This document shows, piece by piece, positions 21,901-32,180 of a stretch of DNA of 64,000 bases. The DNA is from Breviolum minutum Mf 1.05b.01 (Eukaryota; Sar; Dinophyceae; Suessiales; Symbiodiniaceae). Below the pieces are notes generated by a model. The model was given only the letters and a program-made list of their open reading frames with translations, was not told the DNA's origin and ran no database searches. The stretch lies in contig DF242485.1 of the NCBI GenBank assembly GCA_000507305.1, forward strand, positions 1 through 64,000, given 5' to 3'. The translations under genes and the position numbers were made by a program. The stretch's first letter is position 1. Each line of letters opens with the position of its first letter.

Positions 21901-22612
21901 ATTCTGAACTTTGGAAAAGTGACCCTTGGCCCAAAGCTATAAGTTTAGGGTGCAAAAAGGAGGTGGATAGCAAAACTACTCATTAAACACCTAGTGTCCA
22001 TTCCGCCACAAGTACCTTAAAGCTCCCAAAAGCCTGGTAAGTCGACGGCTCTCTTCCCTGGCCAACTCAACCTTGTCAATTCGGGGAAGCTCTTTCTTAG
22101 GATCCGTCAGAGACACCTTGCTGTTCATAGTGATCCAACATGAGCAGCATATCAGTTAACAGCAATCCAGAAGGGACACGGTCTGGCCATGTCTCGCAAA
22201 TCGGCTTCAACCACACATAGTTGCTAGCAATGTCCTACCATCAGGGGCTAAGGCTACATACAAATATGAATATATACACCTTATATTGAAATACACGCTT
22301 ACCAAAATGGACTCAAATCTTTTTTGCAACAAAAACAGGGAAGTGTCCTTGTAGGTTGGGCGTGTGCAACCATCAGGGTCTTCCATTACCACCAAATACT
22401 TACCCGCCAAAGCACCCTGGGCTATGAGGGCCATCGCACGTGGTGGGAGCTCATGGCGAACCTTTCGAGCAAAGATTTCCTTAGGTCTTTTGATTCAAAT
22501 TACCAATATATATGAACTCTTTTTTGGGGAGGCCCAGTAACATTTGTTTTGGGACATTTTTGGGACAAGTAGCCACTTGCTCCTTGGTCCACGCGACCTT
22601 GCCATGTCCTAG
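18655..22612 (-). CDS. multi-exon gene of unknown function (KRVKAKKSKK / RAYYIKK protein)
   Basis: Candidate exons on the minus strand: 22612-22558 (KVAWTKEQVATCPK), 22495-22303 (KEIFARKVRHELPPRAMALI and DGCTRPTYKDTSLFLLQKRF, with a GTAAGC donor), 22240-22010 (CETWPDRVPSGLLLTDMLLM, then KKELPRIDKVELAREESRRL), 21890-21795 (RVAELKSFLQPSPSSHDSRW), 21690-21618, 21475-21305 (Ser/Asp-rich), 21118-20912 (AGAEFVHQKWNPDEEEESFH), 20650-20505 (AFLEAVTHRLAKDPSPFVG), 20462-20295 (KRGTRKGKGKRVKAKKSKKD), 20090-19865 (SEVLVDVLLQKRAYYIKKCP) and 18815-18655 (KKSAVRQSTAQLKFAEAQKP, stop TAG). The exons alternate acidic and basic low-complexity with compact blocks. In the 22.1-kb exon two frames meet near 22125 and need a one-base shift. 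Similar blocks occur in other dinoflagellate proteins I recall, without a known function. It could be continuous with the methyltransferase-like gene just downstream. Confidence 0.5.
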
Positions 22613-23047
22613 GATTTGTCATTCATGGGTGAAAAAAATGGGGGGAGTAACACAAAACGAACAGGCTTAATCTGTACCCACATTTCCCAGATCATACAAA
22701 CATAAAAAACATTAATTATATGTTGATTTTGCACCAAAGGTCGCACAGACTTCCAATTTTCTGGACCATGATTTGGACCCAACGGCAGAACTGACGATGG
22801 TTGCATGTAGGCCATAACTGAAAAACGCGGCAAATAGGAGTTCGAGCGCTTGAGCTAATGCACTCGGACACGTTCTTGACTCATGCTATAGCAAATATAT
22901 TTATGCCTTTTTTTTGGGAAGCAATGTCAAAGTCCCCACATGGGTTTACATCTTATACAGTTCAAATTGCAAAACCATATATATATATATAGATATTTTT
23001 AATATACATGCATTATAGTGTTTTCAATCCAACCCCGGAAACCTTTT

Positions 23048-23530
23048 TTAATGACCCTTAAAACTCCTTGCCACCCACGTCATCGTTCCCACGTGCACGC
23101 TGCACCTTCCACCCGAGGAAGATTGGATCTTCAACTTCTCGGCCTTTGAGAGCAAGCGCTGATTTTTCTTTAGTCTCCACAAAATGGAAAATGGAAGAAT
23201 CATTTTGCAAACATTGGTGAGGGAAATCAAGAAATCATTGAAGTATTCATCAAGGATATGATATATTTTTTTGTTTTGTTGTATTTCCAAAATGCAAGGA
23301 CTCGTGTGGGAAACATTGGCAGAACTGAAAAACTCGCTGTTCTTTTTAACGCCTGCAAATCCTTTCAGATCTTTAAGTATGGTATCTACAATCGACTGCT
23401 TTCCCATGGGCCTCCCTACTCCCTAGGCTGGAATTTAAGGGCCCCTGCAGAAAATGTAGGGCTTCTCTTTCACCAAGCCAACATGCACATGGGCACGCGT
23501 GTCGGTGCAACCCCTGTAATTTGCGATGGC
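23048..23530 (-). CDS. possible upstream exons, uncertain
   Basis: Two minus-strand pieces look somewhat protein-like: GKQSIVDTILKDLKGFAGVK near 23420-23340 and KKNQRLLSKAEKLKIQSSSG then GRCSVHVGTMTWVARSFKG near 23180-23055. They may belong to the gene below 22.6 kb. No domain, and the boundaries are not resolved. Confidence 0.25.
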
Positions 23531-24059
23531 TCTTAAAATATTTTTCATGTTTTTTCTTTTTGCCAGGCGCAGTAAAACAGTACAATGTTAACTTCCCCAG
23601 AAGTTGGAACATGTTGGGGCCCCACACCTGAAGAAAAATATATTGGAAGGTTATAGGTGGCCAAGATCTGTTTTTTTTGCCCTACTGGCTCTACTTCTAG
23701 ATTTGTCAACTTTAGGTATAATTGAATATTCCATCGTATTGAAGCAATGCCATCGCAAAATTACTTGCCTGGAATTAAGGCTTGGTCCTGAAAGCAGGCC
23801 GAAAGCACATGCTTCCAGCAAAAAAACTATAAGGCGCCAAACACCCAGCCAAAAATGCAAATCACCAAAAACATATTCTACGCAGATAACACGTTTACTG
23901 ATGACAACTATCCGTTTTACACTCCCAACAAACCTTAATTATAGGTATGCTGCTCGGTTTGCGGTTTTGAACATGGTGCGTATAGGTTTTCTGTTTTTTA
24001 TTGTTATCAAAGGAAGTTTAGTGGCAAACTTCCGATATACGAACTTTTGGGTAGCCTGA

Positions 24060-24144
24060 CAGGAATAGTAGTCCTAGCAATAGTAGTCGTAGCAGTAGTA
24101 GTCGTAGCAGTGGTAGTCCTAGTAGTAGTAGTCCTAGTAGTAGT
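24060..24144. repeat. GTAGTCCTAGTA minisatellite at the edge of the gap
   Basis: Units of GTAGTAGTCCTA / GTAGTAGTCGTA (12 bp, trinucleotide-based) run into the N gap. The repeat very likely caused the assembly gap. Confidence 0.9.
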
Positions 24145-24952
24145 NNNNNNNNNNNNNNNNNNNNNNNNNNNNNNNNNNNNNNNNNNNNNNNNNNNNNNNN
24201 NNNNNNNNNNNNNNNNNNNNNNNNNNNNNNNNNNNNNNNNNNNNNNNNNNNNNNNNNNNNNNNNNNNNNNNNNNNNNNNNNNNNNNNNNNNNNNNNNNNN
24301 NNNNNNNNNNNNNNNNNNNNNNNNNNNNNNNNNNNNNNNNNNNNNNNNNNNNNNNNNNNNNNNNNNNNNNNNNNNNNNNNNNNNNNNNNNNNNNNNNNNN
24401 NNNNNNNNNNNNNNNNNNNNNNNNNNNNNNNNNNNNNNNNNNNNNNNNNNNNNNNNNNNNNNNNNNNNNNNNNNNNNNNNNNNNNNNNNNNNNNNNNNNN
24501 NNNNNNNNNNNNNNNNNNNNNNNNNNNNNNNNNNNNNNNNNNNNNNNNNNNNNNNNNNNNNNNNNNNNNNNNNNNNNNNNNNNNNNNNNNNNNNNNNNNN
24601 NNNNNNNNNNNNNNNNNNNNNNNNNNNNNNNNNNNNNNNNNNNNNNNNNNNNNNNNNNNNNNNNNNNNNNNNNNNNNNNNNNNNNNNNNNNNNNNNNNNN
24701 NNNNNNNNNNNNNNNNNNNNNNNNNNNNNNNNNNNNNNNNNNNNNNNNNNNNNNNNNNNNNNNNNNNNNNNNNNNNNNNNNNNNNNNNNNNNNNNNNNNN
24801 NNNNNNNNNNNNNNNNNNNNNNNNNNNNNNNNNNNNNNNNNNNNNNNNNNNNNNNNNNNNNNNNNNNNNNNNNNNNNNNNNNNNNNNNNNNNNNNNNNNN
24901 NNNNNNNNNNNNNNNNNNNNNNNNNNNNNNNNNNNNNNNNNNNNNNNNNNNN
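24145..24952. other. assembly gap (808 N)
   Basis: Continuous N. Nothing can be said about its content except that tandem repeats lie on both sides. Long apparent frames crossing it are meaningless. Confidence 1.
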
Positions 24953-24954
24953 CG

Positions 24955-25167
24955 CATTGTAAATGACGTTGCATATGTGATGCGGATCAATCATGAGATT
25001 CATGTTGCGTGGCAGGCGCAGTATTTGGTCAGGTTGGAGGGTGATGCTTGTTGCTCCCCACATTGTAAACGACGTTTCATATGTGATGCGGATCAAGCAT
25101 GCGATGCATATTGCGTGGCTGGCGCAGTATTTGGTGAGGTTGCAGGGTGATGCCTGTTGCTCCGCGC
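24955..25167. repeat. 106-bp tandem repeat, two visible copies
   Basis: Copies start with CATTGTAAATGACGTTGCAT at 24955 and CATTGTAAACGACGTTTCAT at 25061 and end in TGTTGCTCC. They differ at about ten positions. The array may extend into the gap. Confidence 0.85.
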
Positions 25168-25303
25168 AGCATGATACTTAATATTGTGTAATCGTATGAC
25201 TTGTCATATACTGTAACCGTATGACAAAAAACGTATTTACCAGTAACGCATGCGCATATTCCGTGGCTCAAATATACTACAGCAAGAAGTATCTAAGCAG
25301 CAA

Positions 25304-25520
25304 CACTCATTTTCTCGAGTAGCAGCATGACATGTAACCTAGTGTCACCGAATGTCATATTACGTAGCTAACAAATAAAACCAATAATACAACGTACTTA
25401 ACCAATTGCCCAATAGCACTCATTTTCTCGGGTAGCAGCATGACATGTAACATAGTGTTACCGAATGACATATTACGTAGTAAACAAATAAAACCAATAC
25501 TACAACGTACTTAACCAATA
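25304..25520. repeat. 113-bp tandem duplication
   Basis: CACTCATTTTCTCGAGTAGC at 25304 and CACTCATTTTCTCGGGTAGC at 25417 begin two copies that stay alike to AACGTACTTAACCAAT. The differences are scattered substitutions. Confidence 0.9.
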
Positions 25521-25579
25521 TAACTAATACAACGAAAGTACCATCAAGGGGCAGCCATGGATCAAGCAATTTGGTTGCT

Positions 25580-25935
25580 CCGCAGTGCGTACGCCGCTGT
25601 GGGTTGCGCATTGCGTTCGGCGCATCCGAATGCTGAGGAAGTTTCGTCTCTCTGCAGCGCGCACGCCGCTGTGGGCTGCGTGTTGCCTTCGTCGCATCCG
25701 AATGCCGACGATTTTCGTTGCTCTGCAGTGCGCACGCCGCTGTGGGTTGCGTATTGCGTTTGTTGCTTCCGAATGCGGAAGAATTTCGTCTCTTTGCACC
25801 ATTTCGTTGCTCTGCGGTGCGCACGCCGCTGTGGGCTGCGCATTGCTGCGTTACATCCGAATGCCGGAGAGTGTCGTTGCTCTGCATCGCGCACGCCGCT
25901 GTGGGCTGCGCGTTGCCTTGTTGCATCCGTATGTT
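25580..25935. repeat. ~71-bp GC-rich tandem repeat, five copies
   Basis: The core ACGCCGCTGTGGG occurs at 25591, 25663, 25734, 25823 and 25893, giving spacings of 72, 71, 89 and 70 bp. Each unit also carries CATCCGAATGC and TTGCTCTGCA. It is open in several frames on both strands, but those translations have repeated Ala/Cys/His-rich units and no start signal or domain, so I do not call a gene. Confidence 0.9.
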
Positions 25936-26367
25936 TACAGGGAATGTTTTCCAGGTAGACGGTTTATATAGTTATTAACAGGGAAAGCTTTTACATTGTT
26001 ATTTTATAGTTAACAGAGACTGTTTTATGTGAAGTTGTGCTTAGGCTTCCTGTAATTTTCCAAAAAGGGGTCTCTGAAGGAAGTCCATTTTTCCTGTCGT
26101 TAGGTATAACAACCCGAGGAAGTGGGTCTAATTGTCCAACAGTTGACACAGAGCAGTCTTGTTCGCCTTGTAACCGTTTGTTTCGATGGTGAGCACACTG
26201 AGCAGAATATGAACAGTTCGAGTCTCAGTGCTAAGCATTTGGAGTTGCAGAGCATTCATGTTGCATTTGCAGAGCATTCACGTGAAATTTCATTTGCATA
26301 GCAAGCGCTCATCTGCACAGCATTTGCACTTGTTCTTCTTGTTGTTGTTGTTCTTGTTGTTTCTGTT

Positions 26368-26865
26368 GGAGATGTCATTGTGCGAGTTACTGATTCTGTG
26401 GTGTTCATGCTCTTATGGTTTGCTGCTTTGCCTGCCATTGTTGGACTTGCTGGAGGCTTGTGTTTTTGTTGTTGTCGTCGTCGTTGTTGTTGGAGATGTC
26501 ATGGTGGGAGCTTCAGTTTCTGCGGTGTTGCTGCTCTTATGGTTTGGTGCTTTGCTTCCCAGTGTTGGACTTGCTGGAGGCTTGTGTTTTTGTTGGTGTC
26601 GTCGTCGTTGTCTGTTGGAGATGTCATTGTGCGAGTTTCTGATTCTGCGGTGTTCATGCTCTTATGGTTTGCTGCTTTGCCTGCCATTGTTGGACTTGCT
26701 GGAGGCTTGTGTTTTTGTTGTTGTCGTCGTCGTTGTTGTTGGAGATGTCTTGGTGAGAGCTTCAGTTTCTGCGGTGTTGATACTCTTATGGTTTGGTGCT
26801 TTGCTTCCCAGTGTTGGACTTGCTGGAGGCTTGTGTTTTTGTTGTTGCTGTTGTTGTTATTGTTG
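26368..26865. repeat. ~124-bp tandem array with ABAB higher-order structure
   Basis: Units start with GGAGATGTC at 26368, 26492, 26617 and 26741. Copies 1 and 3 share a GTGCGAGTTNCTGATTCT variant and GCTGCTTTGCCTGCCATTG. Copies 2 and 4 share GAGCTTCAGTTTCTGCGG and GTGCTTTGCTTCCCAGTG. A two-unit block of about 249 bp was therefore duplicated. The GTTGTTGTCGTC triplet runs separate the units. Confidence 0.9.
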
Positions 26866-27119
26866 ATGTTGTTTCTTTTTCAATGTTTCAGGTGCAGGCT
26901 AGTACCGATGTTTATGTGTTGTGAGAGTTGCATTCACAGCAGACATTGCTTGCAGTTTGAAATGCATCGTGAGCATCTGTCACTTTTTCAATTTGCTGTG
27001 CAGAAGCTGTCAGAATAGTAGTAGTAATTCTCGGAATCAAAGCAGCAAAAAAGGCACTCGCAGCAATTGGTCCTGTCAGACCAAGAGGTTTTTCAGATTC
27101 AGCTTCTGATTTTCACAAG

Positions 27120-28460
27120 TAAACTGCGCAACAAAGCAAAGCAACAATGAAGCAGATTTACAAGTAAAAGACCGTTGTAAAGCAGATTTACAAGTAAGAG
27201 ACCGTTGTACGGCAGGGTCGTTATGACGGTCTGTACTATTTGCGTTGCTTCTGATTCCCTGGTAAGCAGAAGCTGTAAGACTTATCCCGCCACCCAGACA
27301 AAACAAAACACTTCGGGGGAAGCAAGCCTGCGTCCGGGGAAGTCTAAAATGAGAAGCAGAGTTTTGTGGAGACATCTTGAGGGGATTTGGTGAAATGATG
27401 ACATTGGAGCTGAAGACTACAAAAAGAATGAGTACAATTTGAGCTGTACATTTCCCTACAAAGAGGATAACAGGAATGAACCAAGTTGTGTGTGACGTTG
27501 CGGTCCGCACTATTTGCGTTGCTTCTGATGCCCCGGTAAGCAGAAGCTGTAAGACTTATCCCGTCACCCAGACAAAACAAAACAATTGGACGGGGGAAGC
27601 AAGCCTGCGTCCGGGGAAGTCTAAAATGAGAAGCAGAGTTTTGTGGAGACATCTTGAGGGAATATGGTGAAATAATGACATTGGAGCTGAAGACTACAAA
27701 AAGAATGATTGCAATTTAAGCTTTACCTTTCGCTACAAAAAGGTTAACAGGAATGAACCAAGTTGTGTGTGACGTTGCGGTCCGCACTATTTGCGTTGCC
27801 TCTGATGCCCCGGTAAGCAGAAGCTGTAAGACTTATCCCGTCACCCAGACAAGACAAAACAATTGGACGGGGGAAGCAAGCCTGCGTCCGGGGAAGTCTA
27901 AAATGAGAAGCAGAGTTTTGTGGAGACATCTTGAGGGAATATGGTGAAATAATGACATTGGAGCTGAAGACTACAAAAATTGAAAAGAATGATTACAATT
28001 TGAGCTTTACAGAGCTGAAAACTACAAAAAAGAATGACTACAATTTGAGCTTTACATTTCGCGAGAAACAGGAGAACGGGAACGAGCAAGGTTGTGTGTG
28101 ACGTTGCGGTCCGCACGGGAGCAGTAATTCTGTGTCTGGAGAAGTCTAAAAATAGAGAAGTAGAGTTTGATCGGAGAGGTCTTGAGGGGATTTGGTGAAA
28201 TGGTAACATAGGAGCTGAAGATCGCTACTACTACTTGAATGACTACGATTTGAGCTTTACAGAGCTGAAGAGTACAACAAGGTTGTGTGGGACGTTGCGG
28301 TCCCCACTATTTGCGTTGCTTCTGATGCCCCGGTAAGCAGAAGCTGTAAGACTTATCCCGTCACCCAGACAAAACAAAACAATTGGACGGGGGAAGCAAG
28401 CCTGCGTCCGGGGAAGTCTAAGAGGAGAAGCAGAGTTTTGTGGTGACATCTTGATGGGTT
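27120..28460. repeat. ~275-bp tandem array upstream of the repeat-protein gene
   Basis: The marker GGTAAGCAGAAGCTGTAAGA occurs at 27261, 27535, 27812 and 28332. A truncated unit at about 28090-28200 lacks the middle. Spacings are 274, 277 and 520 bp. Each unit contains TGTGTGACGTTGCGGTCCGC, AAGCAAGCCTGCGTCCGGGG and GTTTTGTGGAGACATCTTGA. A fragment (27130-27215) precedes the first unit. Short frames inside are repeated and not considered genes. The first motif recurs, diverged, at the start of the gene at 29186. Confidence 0.9.
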
Positions 28461-28695
28461 GACTTGTATTTTTGTGAGATGTGGCATGTATGGTGAGATG
28501 ACGACATCGGAGGTAAAGATTACTACACAAGGACGACAACTTGACTTTTACATGTCGCGGCAAAAAGAATCAGTGTGAGAGCTGCAGGATTTTTTCAGGG
28601 AGGAGAGCCAAATTGATTTGAAAACGTGGAGTTGAAAGATTGGATGTAATGCGAAGAAATGTTGGCGTATGATTTCAGGGGGTAGAGTGATGAGT

Positions 28696-28847
28696 GGGAA
28701 ACGAGGAGATGTTAGGGGTTCTGAGAATGAATATTAAGGCTGGAAGTACACAAAAGCACAGAACTTTTTTTTAGTGGGAACGTGGAGATGCTAGGGAATC
28801 TGCGAACGGATATTAAGGGCGGAGAACACAAGAGCAGCGAATTTTTG
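28696..28847. repeat. ~75-bp diverged direct repeat
   Basis: GGGAAACGAGGAGATGTTAG...AGCACAGAACTTTT and GGGAACGTGGAGATGCTAGG...AGCAGCGAATTTT are two diverged copies in tandem. No coding content seen. Confidence 0.7.
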
Positions 28848-29015
28848 AAAAGATCACATATTATGATGAAATGAGTCGGTGGAGTGAATTAGGCTTTGTT
28901 TCCTTACTGTGATTGGTGGCTGCGATGCTGTGTTTCCAACTCACGCGACTTCACGTCGATATCAAATAGCAAGACAACTCCATGTCATGCAAGATTATCA
29001 TATCATACCAGAAAC

Positions 29016-29043
29016 AAGCACACACACACACACACACACACAC
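29016..29043. repeat. (CA)n microsatellite
   Basis: A run of CA dinucleotides about 150 bp upstream of the long plus-strand open frame. Confidence 0.95.
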
Positions 29044-29185
29044 TATTGACTCATATGTGACATTATGTGGATGTGAAACCGTTTTGTTTCAATACATATA
29101 TACACAATGCATATGTGCATCAATAGAATTAACTTAGAAGACAACAACCACACAGAACTACTAGGTCTTTTGGCCAACACTTAGG

Positions 29186-32180
29186 GTGACAGGTGTGACG
29201 CTGTGGTCCGCTCTGCCCTTCGCCATGTCGCATGTTGCGGATGCGTTCGCCAACATATGCAATTACTTGAGAAAAGAGGAAGCTGCACTCAGAGGTCTTG
29301 GGGCGTCTGATCTTAAAGCATGTTTGCGCACAGGCGCTGGCACTAAAGGACATGCGAAAGATGCCGAGCGCTATAAACACTATAGACTTTTAAATAGAAT
29401 TGAAAAGGATCTGACGATGGAACAAAGGCAGGAAATACTTGAGTGGGAAGCAAAGCTATGTGGCAACCAACACATGGAGCAAAGTGATGCAACATCTTTT
29501 GCTCACCTTACTGACATACTGCAGAGGCGCAAAACTGATTTACAAGAGCTTGGGAAATTATCTTTGGAAGCGTGTTTCTTAACGAACAAAAGTAACACAG
29601 ACAAAGATTTGCAATTTGGTCGCAATTTTTTCAGGAGGAAATCCGATTCTTTGACTGAAGCACAGAAGGACGAACTTGCAAAGTGGGAAGCAGAGATTTG
29701 TGTGGATGTGGCTTTGCGGCCCGCTGTCGACAAAGACTATAATCGTTTGCTTGAGATTTTAGAAAAGCGCAAAACTGATTTACAAGAGCTTGGAAAGTCA
29801 TCTCTGGAAGAGTGTTTCTTAACGCGCAAAAGCAACACAGACAAAGATTTAAAATTTGGTCAAAATTTCTTTCACCGAAAAGCAGCATCTTTGACCGATG
29901 CACAGAAGGAGGAACTTGCAAAGTGGGAAGCAGAGATTTGTGTGGATGTGGCTTTGCGGCCCGCTGTCGACAAAGACTATAATCGTTTGCTTGAGATTTT
30001 AGAAAAGCGCAAAACTGATTTACAAGAGCTTGGAAAGTCATCTCTGGAAGAGTGTTTCTTAACGCACAAAAGCAACACAGACAAAGATTTAAAATTTGGT
30101 CAAAATTTCTTTCACCGAAAAGCAGCATCTTTGACCGATGCACAGAAGGAGGAACTTGCAAAGTGGGAAGCAGAGATTTGTGTGGATGTGGCTTTGCGGC
30201 CCGCTGTCGACAAAGACTATAATCGTTTGCTTGAGGTTTTAGAAAAGCGCAAAACTGATTTACAAGAGCTTGGAAAGTCATCTCTGGAAGAGTGTTTCTT
30301 AACGCACAAAAGCAACACAGACAAAGATTTAAAATTTGGTCAAAATTTCTTTCACCGAAAAGCAGCATCTTTGACCGATGCACAGAAGGAGGAACTTGCA
30401 AAGTGGGAAGCAGAGATTTGTGTGGATGTGGCTTTGCGGCCCGCTGTCGACAAAGACTATAATCGTTTGCTTGAGATTTTAGAAAAGCGCAAAACTGATT
30501 TACAAGAGCTTGGAAAGTCATCTCTGGAAGAGTGTTTCTTAACGCACAAAAGCAACACAGACAAAGATTTAAAATTTGGTCAAAATTTCTTTCACCGAAA
30601 AGCAGCATCTTTGACCGATGCACAGAAGGAGGAACTTGCAAAGTGGGAAGCAGAGATTTGTGTGGATGTGGCTTTGCGGCCCGCTGTCGACAAAGACTAT
30701 AATCGTTTGCTTGAGATTTTAGAAAAGCGCAAAACTGATTTACAAGAGCTTGGAAAGTCATCTCTGGCAGAGTGTTTCTTAACGAACAAAAGTAACACAG
30801 ACAAAGATTTGCAATTTGGTCGCAATTTTTTCAGGAGGAAATCCGATTCTTTGACTGAAGCACAGAAGGAAGAACTTGCAAGATGGGAAGCCGAGATTTG
30901 TGTGGATAGTGCGGCGCTGCGGCCCGTTGTCCACGCGCAATTTCGTGAAGTGGTGAAAATTCTGCAGAAGCGCAAAAATGAGTTACAACAGCTTGGAAAG
31001 TCGACTGTCGAAGCTTGCTTGCGAAGTGGTGAAGATAAGGACCTTGAGTATTGTAGGAATTTCTTACGTCGCAAGAAGGACACTTTGACTATAGCAGAAC
31101 AGCAAGAGTTAACTAGTTTGGAGGAGGAAATTTGTGGCGCAATCTCGTCCGATGATTTTCATCGGTTTATTTCTATTTTACAAAGTCGTGTTGAAGAGTT
31201 AGCAGGTGTATGCAGAAGCAATTTAGCTGGAGCATTGTCTTGTCGCAAATTCCAAAAAGACGCTGACATAAAGTTTTGCAAGGAGTTTTGGTCGCGCAAT
31301 GCTGCGAACCTAAATCAGAGTCAAAAGGAGGAAGTTGATGATTTGAGCATTGTTATTTGTTCTAACGTTCGTAGTGACGATGGGGTGCTGTCACCTGCTA
31401 TCATCAAGGCAGTAAAAAGGTTTGAAGAAATTCTTGACCGCAGGCATGCAGAATTATTGGCAGTAGGTGCTTCCAGTGTCTCGAGTCTGTTTGGTCGCCA
31501 CGTGAAGAAGCAAGATTCAGAATTGCGATCGTGCTATTTGTTCTTATATCGCATTTTTCCGCGCATGCCCTGTGCGGAGAAAGAACGTATTCGAGCCAAA
31601 TTAAAGAACGTTCTAGTGCAAAATTGTGTTGTGCCTCTGAAGTTAAAGTATGAGGCAAAACTGCACCAAGGTGAAACCATCTTAGGGAATGCTCTGCCTC
31701 GACCTAGGCTGCCAAAAAGTTTGCGTCAATTTTATGGTAACAGTATGGATGCAGAGGCTCGTGTGATGACCTTTTGTAATCGTGTGCACGAGGTCGATAC
31801 ATATATGATGTCTTTAGAGTTCCAAGATTGTGACTATTGTCACGAAGGATGGTTTGGCACTCGTAAGCAAAAGCAGGATCTGCCAGGTGGGTTCGAAAGC
31901 GAGTGTTTCAAAAAGACTAATTTTCTCAGAGCTTTTGAACCTGAGTGGCTGGAGGCAGGTCGTCCTATTTGTGAAAACTGTTTGTTGGAAGCCAAACGCC
32001 GTGCGGCTGAAGGTTTACCAAAAGAGCCTGTGCGACTGACAGCCAAAAATTTTGCAGACCCTGGTGACCCATTACCAGAGACTGATGCCTTAACATTCTT
32101 CGAAGAAGAAATTTTGTCTCCGATCCAACATATCGTACGGATCTTCACGTTGCATGCAACCGGCCAATGTGAGTTACGTN
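29186..32180 (+). CDS. repeat protein joined to Helitron-like N-terminal region, truncated at an N
   Basis: This is a single intron-free frame of about 998 codons up to the N at 32180. Either Met1 or Met14 (29225) may be the start, since Met1 lies inside a motif shared with the upstream array. Residues 25-840 contain about ten repeats of 70-85 residues with the pattern LLEILEKRKTDLQELGKSSL...FGxNFFxRK...LTDAQKEELAKWEAEIC, probably helical. Copies 3-7 are an exact 240-bp DNA array. The outer copies are diverged. After a basic linker come CDYC (Cys882, Cys885) and, some 50 residues later, CENC, which look like a metal-binding cluster. Then comes ALTFFEEEILSPIQHIVRIF and TGQCELR. The pattern N...P.LT..E(E/K)..I(S/A).....GQ...G is what I know from the region just before the Rep/helicase part of Helitron proteins. 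The Rep HUH and helicase domains are missing: the sequence changes abruptly after the N. A GTGAGT at 32168 could alternatively be a splice donor. Confidence 0.65.
29701..30900 (+). repeat. exact 240-bp coding tandem array, five units
   Basis: Units start at 29701, 29941, 30181, 30421 and 30661 with TGTGGATGTGGCTTTGCGGC. The period is exactly 240 bp, which keeps the frame. Middle units differ by only one or two bases (for example ACGCGC versus ACGCAC, TTGAGATT versus TTGAGGTT). The second half of unit five (30781-30870) is identical to 29581-29670, the half unit just before the array, except for a few bases, so the array sits between two halves of an older unit. Confidence 0.95.
32180..32180. 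other. single-N join, probable contig boundary
   Basis: One N interrupts the long plus-strand frame, followed at once by a TA-rich run and then by DNA of different character (short inverted repeats, no tandem arrays). The other single N in the window (17493) marks a clear overlap artefact, so this one may also be an artificial join. Confidence 0.7.

Noticed and set aside
24007..25150. Frames of more than 300 codons across the N gap
   Set aside because: They consist mainly of unknown residues from N.
25420..25978. Ala/Cys/His-rich frames in the 71-bp array
   Set aside because: Open in several frames on both strands because the repeat lacks stops; no start context, splice sites or domain.
26210..26260. 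Possible tRNA T-loop (GTTCGAGTCTC)
   Set aside because: No matching acceptor, D or anticodon stems around it.
26228..27018. Val/Leu/Cys-rich plus-strand frames of about 212 codons
   Set aside because: Two overlapping frames are both open through the same 124-bp array, and the translation is hydrophobic low-complexity sequence.
25580..28460. CRISPR-like array
   Set aside because: Units are 71-275 bp with diverged repeats and no uniform spacers, in a eukaryotic genome.
29631..30761. Long minus-strand frame of 376 codons opposite the repeat gene
   Set aside because: It is the antisense of an exact 240-bp array that happens to lack stops; its repeats simply mirror the plus-strand gene.
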